From Sphingobacterium athyrii (lineage in GTDB: Bacteria; Bacteroidota; Bacteroidia; Sphingobacteriales; Sphingobacteriaceae), in contig NZ_QCXX01000008.1 in assembly GCF_003071065.1 (NCBI RefSeq), positions 301,701-365,700 of the forward strand: 64,000 bases of DNA, in the 5' to 3' direction. Below are positions 55,229-63,886 of the stretch, in pieces (the first letter of the stretch is position 1; the number at the start of each line of letters is the position of its first letter). The notes below the pieces were generated by a model that made no database searches, was not told the DNA's origin, and saw only the letters and a program-made list of their open reading frames with translations. A program made the translations under genes and the position numbers.

Positions 55229-58200
55229 TTAAAATTTAACATCTAGGCCCAAGGTGAATGTTTTCATCACGGGATAAGAATCGTACATTTTCTGTTCTGG
55301 ATCATGAAATTCCTTCATTGGTGAGAAAACAAATAGATTGGTACCATTTAAGAATACGTTGACACTTTTCATTTTGATTTTTTCCATCATAGCCTGTGGC
55401 AGCGTATACGAAATATTTAAATCCCGCAATCGCATATAAGCTCCATTGCGGATCCAGAATGTTGAAGAAGCCGCCCCAGATTCCTGCCAGTTATAACCCA
55501 CAGGACGCGGGTATTTGGCATCCGTGTTTTCAGGTGTCCAGACATCTGAAGTCCAGATCGGGTAATAAGGCCTAAAGGTATCCCCATGTTGACGCATGCC
55601 TGCCCCTTCCTGATTACTGATTACACGATCATAGGCCAAAACCCCCTGAAATAAGGCCGAGACATAGAAACCTTTCCAGCTGGCATTAAATCCAAATCCA
55701 TAGTTAATGCGGGGCGTATTGTTCTCCGAAAGCAGCTGCATATCATTGTCATCAATAATGCCATCAGGCTGATCTGCATAGTTCTGTCCACGGATATCTT
55801 TATACAGAATCATCCCAGGATAAGGATCACGTCCATAGGTTTTAAAGCCTTTTCCTTTTAGGGCATCCGCTTCGGCTTGCGTACGAACCAATCCCGAAGC
55901 TTCTAAACCAACAATGCGATTTTCAGGACGTCCCACTTTCGATAAGAAATTTTGCTTTCCACCTACTGCATAAGACGGCTCTTCATCAAAAATATCCCAA
56001 CGGTCTTTCGCATATCCCATATTCGCATTCAGACCATAAGAAACTTCCCCGATCCGGTCGCTCCAATTGAATGAAATCTCTCCTCCCCGAAAGCTTCGGG
56101 CAGCATAGTTTTCCGGTGCCAGCGCACGTCCATAATTATCCGGCACCTTTATCCCTCTCGTTCCAAGGATATCGGTTTCCTTCCGGATAAATCCATCCAA
56201 GCTACCCGTTAGTTTATTCTGAACAAAACCAAAATCTATCCCTACGTTATAGCTCTTTGATTTTGTCCAGGTCAGATTTGTTGTCGGATTATCCAGATAG
56301 GTTATTCCGGTATAATAACTATCACCAAAAATATATCCGGGTACCGGAGTTCGGGTTCCTGTGCGTGAAGTGATGATCGAACTATATTTTTCCATGTAGG
56401 AATAAGGCAATATCGAATAACCTTCCACATCCACAAAGTTGCCCGAACTTCCATACGATGCTCTCAATTTTAGGTCGCTGACTGTATTTTTGATGGACGA
56501 AAAGAAATTTTCGTCCGAGATGCGCCAGCCCAGAGACATGGACGGAAAAAATCCCCAGCGCTTGTCATTTGGAAACAAAGGTGAGCCATCATAACGAAAA
56601 GAGAATTCCGCAATATACTTATCCGCATAATTATAGTTCGCCCGACCGATTACGCCGCGTCTTGCATCCATCAATTCAAAAGCGTCTGTCGATCGCATGC
56701 TCCTGTCGGTCGGATAGATATACATTTGGTCCAACGGAATAATTGGATTTTCGGCACGCGATGTAATGTTAGTATTCCCTGATTTAAACTGCTCATAAAC
56801 GACCAAGCCATCTACCGTATGTTTCCCAAACTTGCGGTTATAGTTTAAAAACCAATCCACCTGGTATTGCCATTTTCGCTGTGGATTGTAGTCCATAAAA
56901 GGTTGTGCCTGACTGAAAGTAAATACGTTGGTCCTATCTTCTGAGGGCGGTGCAGGTATAAAACGGTTTCCATTCGGATTCAGGGAGGTGAATGTATAGT
57001 TCTTTTGGAAACTCATATAGCGCTTGCGCATATAATCCTCTGCCACATAACTTCCTACCAATTTTGTTGAAAGTCCTTCCAACAGTTTATCCAATTTCAA
57101 ATTTAGTGTCATAATCGGATTTACCTGACGCACCTTACGATCGATATACCGATCGCCAATCACCTGGTCAATCACATTCCAGGCCTGCCAGCTTCCCATC
57201 GGTGTCTGCACCGGATAAGCTGTTGGCGTATTGCTCGGCGTCCCATCCGCGGTCAGATAAAAGGGATACATCTTTGGCCAGTTGAAAGTAACGCGATAAA
57301 AATCCGAAACATCGAAATCATCATCACTGGCGGATGTACTAAATGGCCAGAAGAACCTATTGGAATTCGTCTGATTGGCCGAGATATTAAAATCCATACT
57401 AAATGCGTCACTGATCTTCGCCGAAATATTGCTGCGGAGATTAAATTTTTCGTGATCCAGCGATTTATAAGATCCGTTTTCTTTCCGATAGCTCAATAAG
57501 GCATAGTAGGTAATCTTGTCCCCCCCACCGTTCACCGCAATAGATTGTCGGTGGCTAAAAGGGTTTCGCCAGATCACATCGTTGGCATTGTAATTCTTAT
57601 CTTTAAAATAATCAAATTCACGTTGCCCATTGGGTGCGACCCAAGGTTCTTTTTTTTTCCCTTGTTCCCAGCGGAATTGGGAAACTCGATTCTGGTACGT
57701 TAATTCATCTGTGGCGGTGGTCAGGTTGGCCAATAAGGTCTGCGTGGGTGAACTAAAGGAATAATTACTCTGCACATTGAACACCGGTGCCTGGGCTGTC
57801 CCTTTTTTGGTTGTCACCAATACAACACCATTACCTGCTCTCGTACCATAGACGGCGGCAGTTCCGGCATCTTTCAAGAAACTCATCTGATCTACTTCAT
57901 TGGCTTCCAAGGCATCAAAGGCAGCTTTATCACGCACCACACCATCAATAACATACAAGGGTTCGACAGCGGCTCCACGGATACGCAGCGAAGAGGAAGC
58001 TCCAGCCATTCCTGAGGTATTGGTCACATTCACGCCGGCAGCCCTTCCCGCTAATGTATTGGACAGATTGGATGGGGAAATGTTTTTCAGTTGTTCAGAA
58101 TTTACAGCGGCCACAGCCCCGGTTAAATTCCCTTTTTTTTGCTTACCATAGCCTACGATAACCACTTCTTCCAATGACTCTGCGTTGCTCACCATCGTTA

Positions 58201-58528
58201 CGGCAATAGCTCCACTACCTACCGCGACTTCCTGTCGTGTGTAGCCCTGATAGTTGATGACCAAAAAATCGCCCTGTTTGGCGCGAATAGAAAAGTTACC
58301 GTTAACATCCGTCGAAGCTTGTACCGTACTGCCCTTTACGGTAATGGTAGCACCTGCGAGTGGATCGCCTTTCTCATTTTTTACATTCCCTGAAATTTGC
58401 TGTTGATCGACATGAAAATAGTTCGATTTCAGGTTGCTCGCAAACAAAGTGGGGGACGAGCACAAAAGACCAAGCCCTAGGAGACTTAATGGTCTGACAT
58501 TTCGGCAAAAAAGATAATTCTTTTTCAT
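55229..58528 (-). CDS. SusC/RagA-type TonB-dependent transporter (no STN domain)
   Basis: A 1099-residue outer-membrane transporter. A signal peptide (about 1-30) leads into a carboxypeptidase-regulatory-like domain (about 43-115; ISGNVKNEKGDPLAGATITV, with INYQGYTRQEV), a TonB-box-like EEVVIVGYGKQKKGNLTGAV, a plug (PLYVIDGVVRDKAAFDAL, FLKDAGTAAVYGTRAGNGVV) and a large barrel ending in TFTLGLDVKF. There is no STN domain, consistent with the absence of ECF/FecR genes in region E. Its upstream region carries three 8-bp repeats in 32-bp phase (58608-58679), a candidate activator site. It should import the products of surface glycan cleavage together with the SusD lipoprotein 13 bp downstream. 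Confidence 0.96.
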   Translation of the reverse strand: MKKNYLFCRNVRPLSLLGLGLLCSSPTLFASNLKSNYFHVDQQQISGNVKNEKGDPLAGATITVKGSTVQASTDVNGNFSIRAKQGDFLVINYQGYTRQEVAVGSGAIAVTMVSNAESLEEVVIVGYGKQKKGNLTGAVAAVNSEQLKNISPSNLSNTLAGRAAGVNVTNTSGMAGASSSLRIRGAAVEPLYVIDGVVRDKAAFDALEANEVDQMSFLKDAGTAAVYGTRAGNGVVLVTTKKGTAQAPVFNVQSNYSFSSPTQTLLANLTTATDELTYQNRVSQFRWEQGKKKEPWVAPNGQREFDYFKDKNYNANDVIWRNPFSHRQSIAVNGGGDKITYYALLSYRKENGSYKSLDHEKFNLRSNISAKISDAFSMDFNISANQTNSNRFFWPFSTSASDDDFDVSDFYRVTFNWPKMYPFYLTADGTPSNTPTAYPVQTPMGSWQAWNVIDQVIGDRYIDRKVRQVNPIMTLNLKLDKLLEGLSTKLVGSYVAEDYMRKRYMSFQKNYTFTSLNPNGNRFIPAPPSEDRTNVFTFSQAQPFMDYNPQRKWQYQVDWFLNYNRKFGKHTVDGLVVYEQFKSGNTNITSRAENPIIPLDQMYIYPTDRSMRSTDAFELMDARRGVIGRANYNYADKYIAEFSFRYDGSPLFPNDKRWGFFPSMSLGWRISDENFFSSIKNTVSDLKLRASYGSSGNFVDVEGYSILPYSYMEKYSSIITSRTGTRTPVPGYIFGDSYYTGITYLDNPTTNLTWTKSKSYNVGIDFGFVQNKLTGSLDGFIRKETDILGTRGIKVPDNYGRALAPENYAARSFRGGEISFNWSDRIGEVSYGLNANMGYAKDRWDIFDEEPSYAVGGKQNFLSKVGRPENRIVGLEASGLVRTQAEADALKGKGFKTYGRDPYPGMILYKDIRGQNYADQPDGIIDDNDMQLLSENNTPRINYGFGFNASWKGFYVSALFQGVLAYDRVISNQEGAGMRQHGDTFRPYYPIWTSDVWTPENTDAKYPRPVGYNWQESGAASSTFWIRNGAYMRLRDLNISYTLPQAMMEKIKMKSVNVFLNGTNLFVFSPMKEFHDPEQKMYDSYPVMKTFTLGLDVKF

Positions 58529-58590
58529 AATTAAGATGGAGGTTTAGATAATAGTTTACAAACAATTACTAAAGGTTTATTGGTGTTAAG

Positions 58591-58679
58591 TCTTTTGTGA
58601 AAAAATAACAAAAGATCATATATTCTTACAGGAAATTAAACAAAAGAATCTGAAAATAAAAATAAAATTGAACAAAAGA
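58591..58679 (-). repeat. Phased ACAAAAGA repeats upstream of susC (candidate activator sites)
   Basis: The octamer ACAAAAGA occurs at 58608-58615, 58640-58647 and 58672-58679, exactly 32 bp apart (about three helical turns), and once inverted (TCTTTTGT) at 58591-58598. The second and third copies share a longer match, AACAAAAGAAwCTGAAAA. They lie roughly 40-115 bp upstream of the susC -7 box candidate, a position and phase suited to a cooperatively binding activator such as a response regulator. Confidence 0.55.
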
Positions 58680-58824
58680 AACTGAAAAACAGATTGTTTT
58701 TTTACGTTTCATATATAGGTTATTAGAATATTTCGCCGGTTATTTTTATAAAAAGCGATAGACATAGTACTCCTATTCGCTCAAAAAGGTAGATTTTTAG
58801 ATTATGGCAAGAGTCATTTTTAAC

Positions 58825-58858
58825 AACAAAAGCAGCTACCGAGGCAGCTGCTTTTGTT
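58825..58858 (-). terminator. Terminator after the second GH20 gene
   Basis: AACAAAAGCAGCT pairs with AGCTGCTTTTGTT (13 bp) around an 8-base loop, 26 bp past the stop codon at 58884; a T-rich stretch follows on the minus strand. Confidence 0.88.
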
Positions 58859-58883
58859 TAAATTGAAAGATGTATGCGATCTA

Positions 58884-60896
58884 CTATCTTTTCTCGATTT
58901 TGTTGAAAGGAAGCGTTGGTGACAAGTTAAATGTAAAATTACCTTTTGAATCTACCCCACCAGCTCCCTTAACCCGGGCCTTGATTTCGTATTTCGCGTT
59001 CGGATTATAATTCTTAATGGTGAAATTGTAATAAAAAGGTTTAATCTTATTCGTTCCCCTAAATTTATCCGCAAGCGCATGATGTCCATCCTCATCAATA
59101 ATACGACCATCCTGCAGCAATTGGACAGCATCTATCTCCAGAAAATTCTTACCATCTACAAAGAAAAAACCAGCTTGCGCCCGTCCATTGTCGTAGATTC
59201 TTTTTGTCACATCAAAGGTTAGTGTACTATACTCCTCTTTAATATCCTCACTTTTCCAGCTGCCTGCGATATAACCGCCGGTATGATAGTAATCAATCCG
59301 CATGGAATCCAATCGTGGAAGATTTGCGTCCAGTCTACGGCAAAATTCGGTATAATCTTTCTTTGACTTAGAAGCCCAGCCTATTTCAGCGACGGCAAGT
59401 AAGCGTGGAAAATTCTGCACATTCATATCCTTGATGTCCTGGGCTATCGCCGACCACATATTACCCTGCACCCCGAGCACCAATTTATCCTCCGCGGCTG
59501 TCAATCCATTTGATGGATCGAAGTCATAGACCCTTTTTAAGGAATTAATCTGCGGATAGGCCAGATCAGTCATTGTGCCGTCATTGCGGTCCGCCTGCGT
59601 AATATCGAAATAAAGATGTGAGGCAGGTGTCGCCACAGCCTTAAATCCATCTTTGGTCGCCTCCTTGATTGCTTCCTCGCCAAGCCAACTCATAATAGCT
59701 GTACTTTTGGGCAGATTCTTAGCATCGGCCAAAATATCATTCCAACCAATAGGTTTTTTTCCCTTCTGAACAATGATAGCCGATACACGCTGTACAAAAT
59801 AACTTTGCAATGCTTTGACATCAGCAATCTGATGCTGTTTCATAAAATCCTGCACATGGGATTCCTTTTCCCACAAATCATGGCGGACTTCATCCCCTCC
59901 AAAATGAATATAGCTTCCCGGAAACAGGCTTGCAATCTCGGTAAACACATCATCCAAAAATTGATAAGTCGTCTCTTTTGTCGGATCAAGTGTATTTGGT
60001 GTAAACTGGTTACCCCAATAACCCCATGACGATACAAAAGGAAAGATGTGATTGGGATAGGAATTTTTGTTCACCCCTAATGTAGGATAGGCTAATATCG
60101 TTGGCCAGGAGTGTCCCGGTACGTCAATTTCAGGAACGATTGTGATATTTCGCTCTTTAGCATACTGAATCACCTCCTTTATCTGTTCCTGGGTATAAAA
60201 ACCGCTACGCTCCGCCGGCTGTTTTTCAGTACGATGGAAGACCGTCGCATTCTCCGCCGTTAACTTTGGATATTTCTTTATTTCGATACGCCATCCCTGA
60301 TCATCCGTCAAATGCCAATGAAATGTATTCATTTTATATAAAGCCATCACATCCAGGTACTTCTTAATGGTTTCTATCGTATAGAATGTGCGGCTCACAT
60401 CTTTCATATACCCTCGCCAGTGGTATCGGGGATAATCTTTGATCGCAAGGGCAGGAATGGACCAAACGGATTCATTAACGGCACAATTAGCGGTCTCGAT
60501 TGCTGAAGGGAGGAGCTGGCGTAACGATTGTGACGCGTTGAAAAGACCATGCGCTGTATTGGCTTTCACAGTTACTTTTCTAGCAGATACATCCAATTGG
60601 TAGCCCTCATTACTAGGCAGATCCAGTTTTCGATCTAAAATAAACTCAATCGTATTGCTTGATTGCTTTTTTTCCATCATTGGATAATGGCTTGCTTGCC
60701 GCAATTGCTTAACGAACAGACCTACATCTTTAACGCTACAATTTTTAAAACTTATGGACGTGTGTTTATCTAACTGGAATAAACCTTTGCCGTAAGTGAT
60801 TTCCTGTGGTTTTGGAATAATATTTACAATAGATTGTGCCTGGCTTACCTGTCCGATAATTAACGACAACATTGCTGAAATAAACAGTTTTTTCAT
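58884..60896 (-). CDS. GH20 beta-N-acetylhexosaminidase (second copy)
   Basis: A 670-residue secreted enzyme. ATG 60896 (MKKLFISAMLSLIIGQVSQA) gives a clean signal peptide; the frame extends to 60944. The GH20 N-terminal domain (about 25-145) precedes the barrel with YHWRGYMKDVSRTFYTIETI, MNTFHWHLTDDQGWRIEI, NITIVPEIDVPGHSWPTILA and HFGGDEVRHDLW, where Asp335-Glu336 form the catalytic pair. Compared with the 534-residue copy it has an extra C-terminal beta domain of about 130 residues (SWKSEDIKEEYSTLTFDVTK onward), resembling a chitobiase-type or carbohydrate-binding module. It removes terminal beta-GlcNAc/GalNAc. It is divergent from the hybrid kinase gene, across 258 bp with a LacI-type palindrome. 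Confidence 0.95.
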   Translation of the reverse strand: MKKLFISAMLSLIIGQVSQAQSIVNIIPKPQEITYGKGLFQLDKHTSISFKNCSVKDVGLFVKQLRQASHYPMMEKKQSSNTIEFILDRKLDLPSNEGYQLDVSARKVTVKANTAHGLFNASQSLRQLLPSAIETANCAVNESVWSIPALAIKDYPRYHWRGYMKDVSRTFYTIETIKKYLDVMALYKMNTFHWHLTDDQGWRIEIKKYPKLTAENATVFHRTEKQPAERSGFYTQEQIKEVIQYAKERNITIVPEIDVPGHSWPTILAYPTLGVNKNSYPNHIFPFVSSWGYWGNQFTPNTLDPTKETTYQFLDDVFTEIASLFPGSYIHFGGDEVRHDLWEKESHVQDFMKQHQIADVKALQSYFVQRVSAIIVQKGKKPIGWNDILADAKNLPKSTAIMSWLGEEAIKEATKDGFKAVATPASHLYFDITQADRNDGTMTDLAYPQINSLKRVYDFDPSNGLTAAEDKLVLGVQGNMWSAIAQDIKDMNVQNFPRLLAVAEIGWASKSKKDYTEFCRRLDANLPRLDSMRIDYYHTGGYIAGSWKSEDIKEEYSTLTFDVTKRIYDNGRAQAGFFFVDGKNFLEIDAVQLLQDGRIIDEDGHHALADKFRGTNKIKPFYYNFTIKNYNPNAKYEIKARVKGAGGVDSKGNFTFNLSPTLPFNKIEKR

Positions 60897-61016
60897 CAGT
60901 TTTACAATTTGTACTTTTATTGGAGATGAATTATTTTGAGTCAAAAATTTAACTTTTTTAGGTTTCTAACGTTAAAATAGAAAATAAAAATCGGACTACC
61001 GACTTGTCTCTTCAAT

Positions 61017-61026
61017 CAAACGATTG
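61017..61026. promoter_or_regulatory. CG-centred palindrome (CAAwCGwTTG class) between GH20 and hybrid kinase genes
   Basis: CAAACGATTG, flanked by GTGT as at 13914-13929 in reverse orientation, has the core CAAwCGwTTG. A second CG-centred element, CTAACGTTAAAA, lies 51 bp away at about 60966-60977, near the GH20 start. This pair of elements resembles the pair in the 50141-50562 region. Confidence 0.5.
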
Positions 61027-61091
61027 TGTAAGTTTTTCAAAATGTAGCGATTAATTGACAGTTTTACACGGCGGCTTTCATTTTTAAGTCT

Positions 61092-61099
61092 TAAATTTG
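61092..61099 (+). promoter_or_regulatory. -7 promoter box of the hybrid kinase gene
   Basis: TAAATTTG matches TAnnTTTG exactly and lies 55 bp before the GTG start at 61155. A standard -33 element was not recognised. Confidence 0.45.
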
Positions 61100-61154
61100 A
61101 ATTCCATACAAAAAAAGAGGCTATAATTAATTTATTGGTTGAAAGAATAACGAC

Positions 61155-63281
61155 GTGAAAAATAATAGAAAAATATTTATTTTTAGGACAGTTTTAATTG
61201 CTTTCCTGATTCTTTCTTTGGTGTATATTGGCTCAATATTCACCTATCAATATATTGAATATCAAAAAACAGAAGCCCGTCTAAATAAAGCTTACGGTTC
61301 AAAAAATCAGTTAACCAGCTTATTTTATGAGCTTTTTGCATCTTACAATGACGCCGGTAATGCGTTTCGCTCCTATACCGTGGATTTCAGTCCTGAAAAT
61401 TTAGCAAACTATACAAAAAAACTCGATAGCCTCCGTTTTTATATTGACTCTCTCTCGACCCTCTCAACCAAAAAGGGGATTTCCTTTTCGACCAATACAC
61501 CATTGGAGCAGAACATCCACCTCTCCGACGAATTTGCGCGGATAAAGAAATCTGTTGATAACATGATTTTCCTGGCAAAAGATTCCCTGTCTCTTTTGAC
61601 TAAAACCAGCCGTACGTTGCGTCCGACAAGCAACCGGATAGATGCGGATTCTGTGATCAGTAAAATACTACGAGATACTGCCTTAAATGTTAGCAAAAAA
61701 GATACAATTGTCAGAAAAAAAGAAAAACTCTTCACCCGGATTTTCAAAGCAAAGAATGACACTTTAGTTGCTGACAGGCTGGAACAGCAATTTAATGTCA
61801 ATCAGATCAAAGCCATCCACAGCCAGATCCAAAACTTGATTGAGCAGAATGAATCCTTTTATAAACAAGATTTCAGCAAAATTCGTCGGTCTTTCGCCGA
61901 ACTTCAAGTTAAGGAAAGACAGCTTCTGCAATCGAATTATGCACTTTTTAGTACCATCAGCACTGCCTTGCTCAAAATAAAAACACATGAAGATGAGTCT
62001 TTACGGGCAGCCGAAATACAGGATTTCACCTTGTACAAGAAAAATTCAGCCATCTTCGGGAAGCAAGTCATTGCATCAATTATCCTGATGATTATTATGG
62101 TGACCTTAATTCTGTCCTATCATTACAATACCATCATTTATGAGCGTAAAATCACCGCTGCGAGAGATTATGCACTACGTACAGCCAAGGAAAAAACAGG
62201 TATACTCGCCAATGTGAGTCATGATGTACGGACGCCAGTCAATTCACTGATCAGCGTTATTGACTTATTAAAAAATAATACATCTAATAACCGCATTAAT
62301 CCAGCACTATTGGATTCCATTACACAGGACATCCAAGTTATCAACGATACAGTTGAAGATATCCTCAATCTTGGCAAATTAGAAGCAGGTATGCTGGAAA
62401 TTAAAGAAGAATACTTTTCACCGGCCAACCTCCTTGCCAATCTGATAAAAATGCAGCAAGCCCAAGCCGATAAAAAAGGCCTTCAGCTCATCAGTCATAT
62501 TAACATTGACCGGGATATTTTAATCAAAAGCGGGGCATATCGATTGCGCCAAATTGTATCCAATCTCCTGAGTAATGCAATTAAGTATACCGACAAGGGG
62601 CAAATAGAGATAAAAGCATTTATCAGCCCCGAAGCAGAGAAAACCCTTCATATCCAAGTTATAGACACCGGAAAAGGCATTTCCGCTAAGGACCAAGAAC
62701 ATATATTTGAGCAATATTATATGTCCGACCTGAAGTCCAAAAACAGTTTTGGATTGGGATTACATATTTCCAAGCTTATGACTGAACAGCTCAATGGGAC
62801 CCTAAGCGTAAAAAGTAAGCAAGGAAAAGGATCAACATTTACGTTGATCGTTCCCATTACTGATAAAAAGAAAAGCACGAATCAAATTTCCTCACAGGAC
62901 AATCTATCAGAAAACTTACGTTTTGTGGTTATTGATGATAATGCGATCAATAATTTATTTGTTAAACAAGCCTTGCAAAATTTCAAAAATGTACAGGTTT
63001 TTCAGGATCCCCAACATGCGATAGCGTATCTGCAAAAGCATGCAAGTGACATTGTGATCACTGACCTTAGAATGAAAGGTCCGAGTGGTTGGGACATACT
63101 GAATACAGTTAAAGAAAACAATACTACTCAGGGATTAAAAAGTAAAGTCATTGCATTGACATCAGACGTTTCACAAGTGATCACACAGGTACCTGAAGAA
63201 CAGACGCATCATTTCGATGGGGTTATGGCCAAACCTTTTAATTTGTCGACCCTTGTGCAAATTTTGGCAACTATGTCATAG
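61155..63281 (+). CDS. Hybrid sensor histidine kinase with C-terminal receiver domain
   Basis: A 708-residue membrane kinase with a GTG start. Transmembrane helices at about 9-31 and 304-324 enclose a large, mostly helical extracytoplasmic domain with many heptad-like repeats (for example QIKAIHSQIQNLIEQNESF). The HisKA segment has His356 in ANVSHDVRTPVNSLISVIDL; the ATPase has NLLSNAIKYTDKG, VIDTGKGISAKDQ and FGLGLHISKLM. The receiver (about 588-705) has VVIDDNAINNLF, phospho-acceptor Asp637 in DIVITDLRMKG and the Lys of VMAKPFNLS. It has no DNA-binding domain, so it must hand phosphate to a partner outside this window, unlike the HTCS proteins common in Sus loci. It is divergent from the GH20 gene. 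Confidence 0.93.
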   Translation: MKNNRKIFIFRTVLIAFLILSLVYIGSIFTYQYIEYQKTEARLNKAYGSKNQLTSLFYELFASYNDAGNAFRSYTVDFSPENLANYTKKLDSLRFYIDSLSTLSTKKGISFSTNTPLEQNIHLSDEFARIKKSVDNMIFLAKDSLSLLTKTSRTLRPTSNRIDADSVISKILRDTALNVSKKDTIVRKKEKLFTRIFKAKNDTLVADRLEQQFNVNQIKAIHSQIQNLIEQNESFYKQDFSKIRRSFAELQVKERQLLQSNYALFSTISTALLKIKTHEDESLRAAEIQDFTLYKKNSAIFGKQVIASIILMIIMVTLILSYHYNTIIYERKITAARDYALRTAKEKTGILANVSHDVRTPVNSLISVIDLLKNNTSNNRINPALLDSITQDIQVINDTVEDILNLGKLEAGMLEIKEEYFSPANLLANLIKMQQAQADKKGLQLISHINIDRDILIKSGAYRLRQIVSNLLSNAIKYTDKGQIEIKAFISPEAEKTLHIQVIDTGKGISAKDQEHIFEQYYMSDLKSKNSFGLGLHISKLMTEQLNGTLSVKSKQGKGSTFTLIVPITDKKKSTNQISSQDNLSENLRFVVIDDNAINNLFVKQALQNFKNVQVFQDPQHAIAYLQKHASDIVITDLRMKGPSGWDILNTVKENNTTQGLKSKVIALTSDVSQVITQVPEEQTHHFDGVMAKPFNLSTLVQILATMS

Positions 63282-63304
63282 ATCCTATTAATGCGTATAG
63301 TGCA

Positions 63305-63541
63305 ATGATCCTTACACTTCCAGAGGCATCAACTTATTTTAGAGAAATCAAGCCGTATTGGCTTAATCAGCTATTAAAGGGCGACAGCAGAACCTACACT
63401 ATATCCTCGCAGTCGGGCCTGAATTTTTTTCAAAATTCCTACCATATATTTCACGCAGCTGAGCGCATGTTTGCAAATACCAATTTCATCCTATTGCGGC
63501 TTTATGCCACTTCTCTGATTTGGTATCATCAACGGCAATAA
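63305..63541 (+). CDS. Possible small hypothetical protein
   Basis: A 78-codon frame from ATG 63305, 23 bp after the kinase stop. The translation MILTLPEASTYFREIKPYWL and onward has a fairly protein-like composition but no signal, membrane helix or motif that I recognise. It could be a small cytoplasmic protein, a gene remnant, or chance. It has no visible promoter of its own and would be read with the kinase gene. Confidence 0.25.
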   Translation: MILTLPEASTYFREIKPYWLNQLLKGDSRTYTISSQSGLNFFQNSYHIFHAAERMFANTNFILLRLYATSLIWYHQRQ

Positions 63542-63845
63542 CCATAGCGTGCAAACCATTGATTCCTCACCTTTTCCTGTACATCAGATAGAAGAAAATG
63601 CTTTTTCATCCATATCTCCTGCACTACATATGGATGCAGCACGCTCTTCAATGCGGTATTAACGTTATTGCAGAGATTCCAAAACCCCAAGATAATCTTT
63701 TTGACGTTCGCTCAGTGCTGTAGGACAACGCGCACACCTCATATACATCTGAATTTTAATAATTATAAAGCTTCTGACAGATTTCCCGAACTAGATATCG
63801 CTGCTGAAAAGATCTTTTGGAAAGGAGATATGATTATAAACGAAA

Positions 63846-63876
63846 GAAGCCCTTGACTGTTTCCAGCAAGGGCTTC
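63846..63876 (-). terminator. Terminator of the rRNA operon
   Basis: GAAGCCCTTG and CAAGGGCTTC form a perfect 10-bp stem around an 11-base loop; on the minus strand it is followed by TTTCGTTTAT. It lies 11 bp past the 3' end of the 5S rRNA. Confidence 0.88.
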
Positions 63877-63886
63877 CGTGTAAAAA

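Larger units (their letters stand above)
58529..58883. other. 355-bp region upstream of susC with phased repeats and a terminator
   Basis: From susC outward it holds a candidate -7 box ATTGTTTG (minus strand 58566-58559), one inverted and three direct copies of ACAAAAGA, AT-rich sequence, and the terminator of the GH20 gene (58825-58858). No gene is present. Confidence 0.65.
63282..63886. other. 605-bp region without a convincing gene between hybrid kinase and 5S rRNA
   Basis: Short frames exist (63305-63541, 78 codons; 63668-63856, 62 codons), but neither has a recognisable domain and both are interrupted soon. In the minus strand, frames such as one encoding PTALSERQKDYLGVLESL near 63660-63720 are also broken by stops. 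The region may be decayed coding DNA or plain spacer at the end of the rRNA operon. Its right part holds the 5S terminator. Confidence 0.5.

Noticed and set aside
63668..63856. 62-codon frame near the 5S rRNA
   Set aside because: It overlaps the rRNA operon terminator and has no family resemblance.
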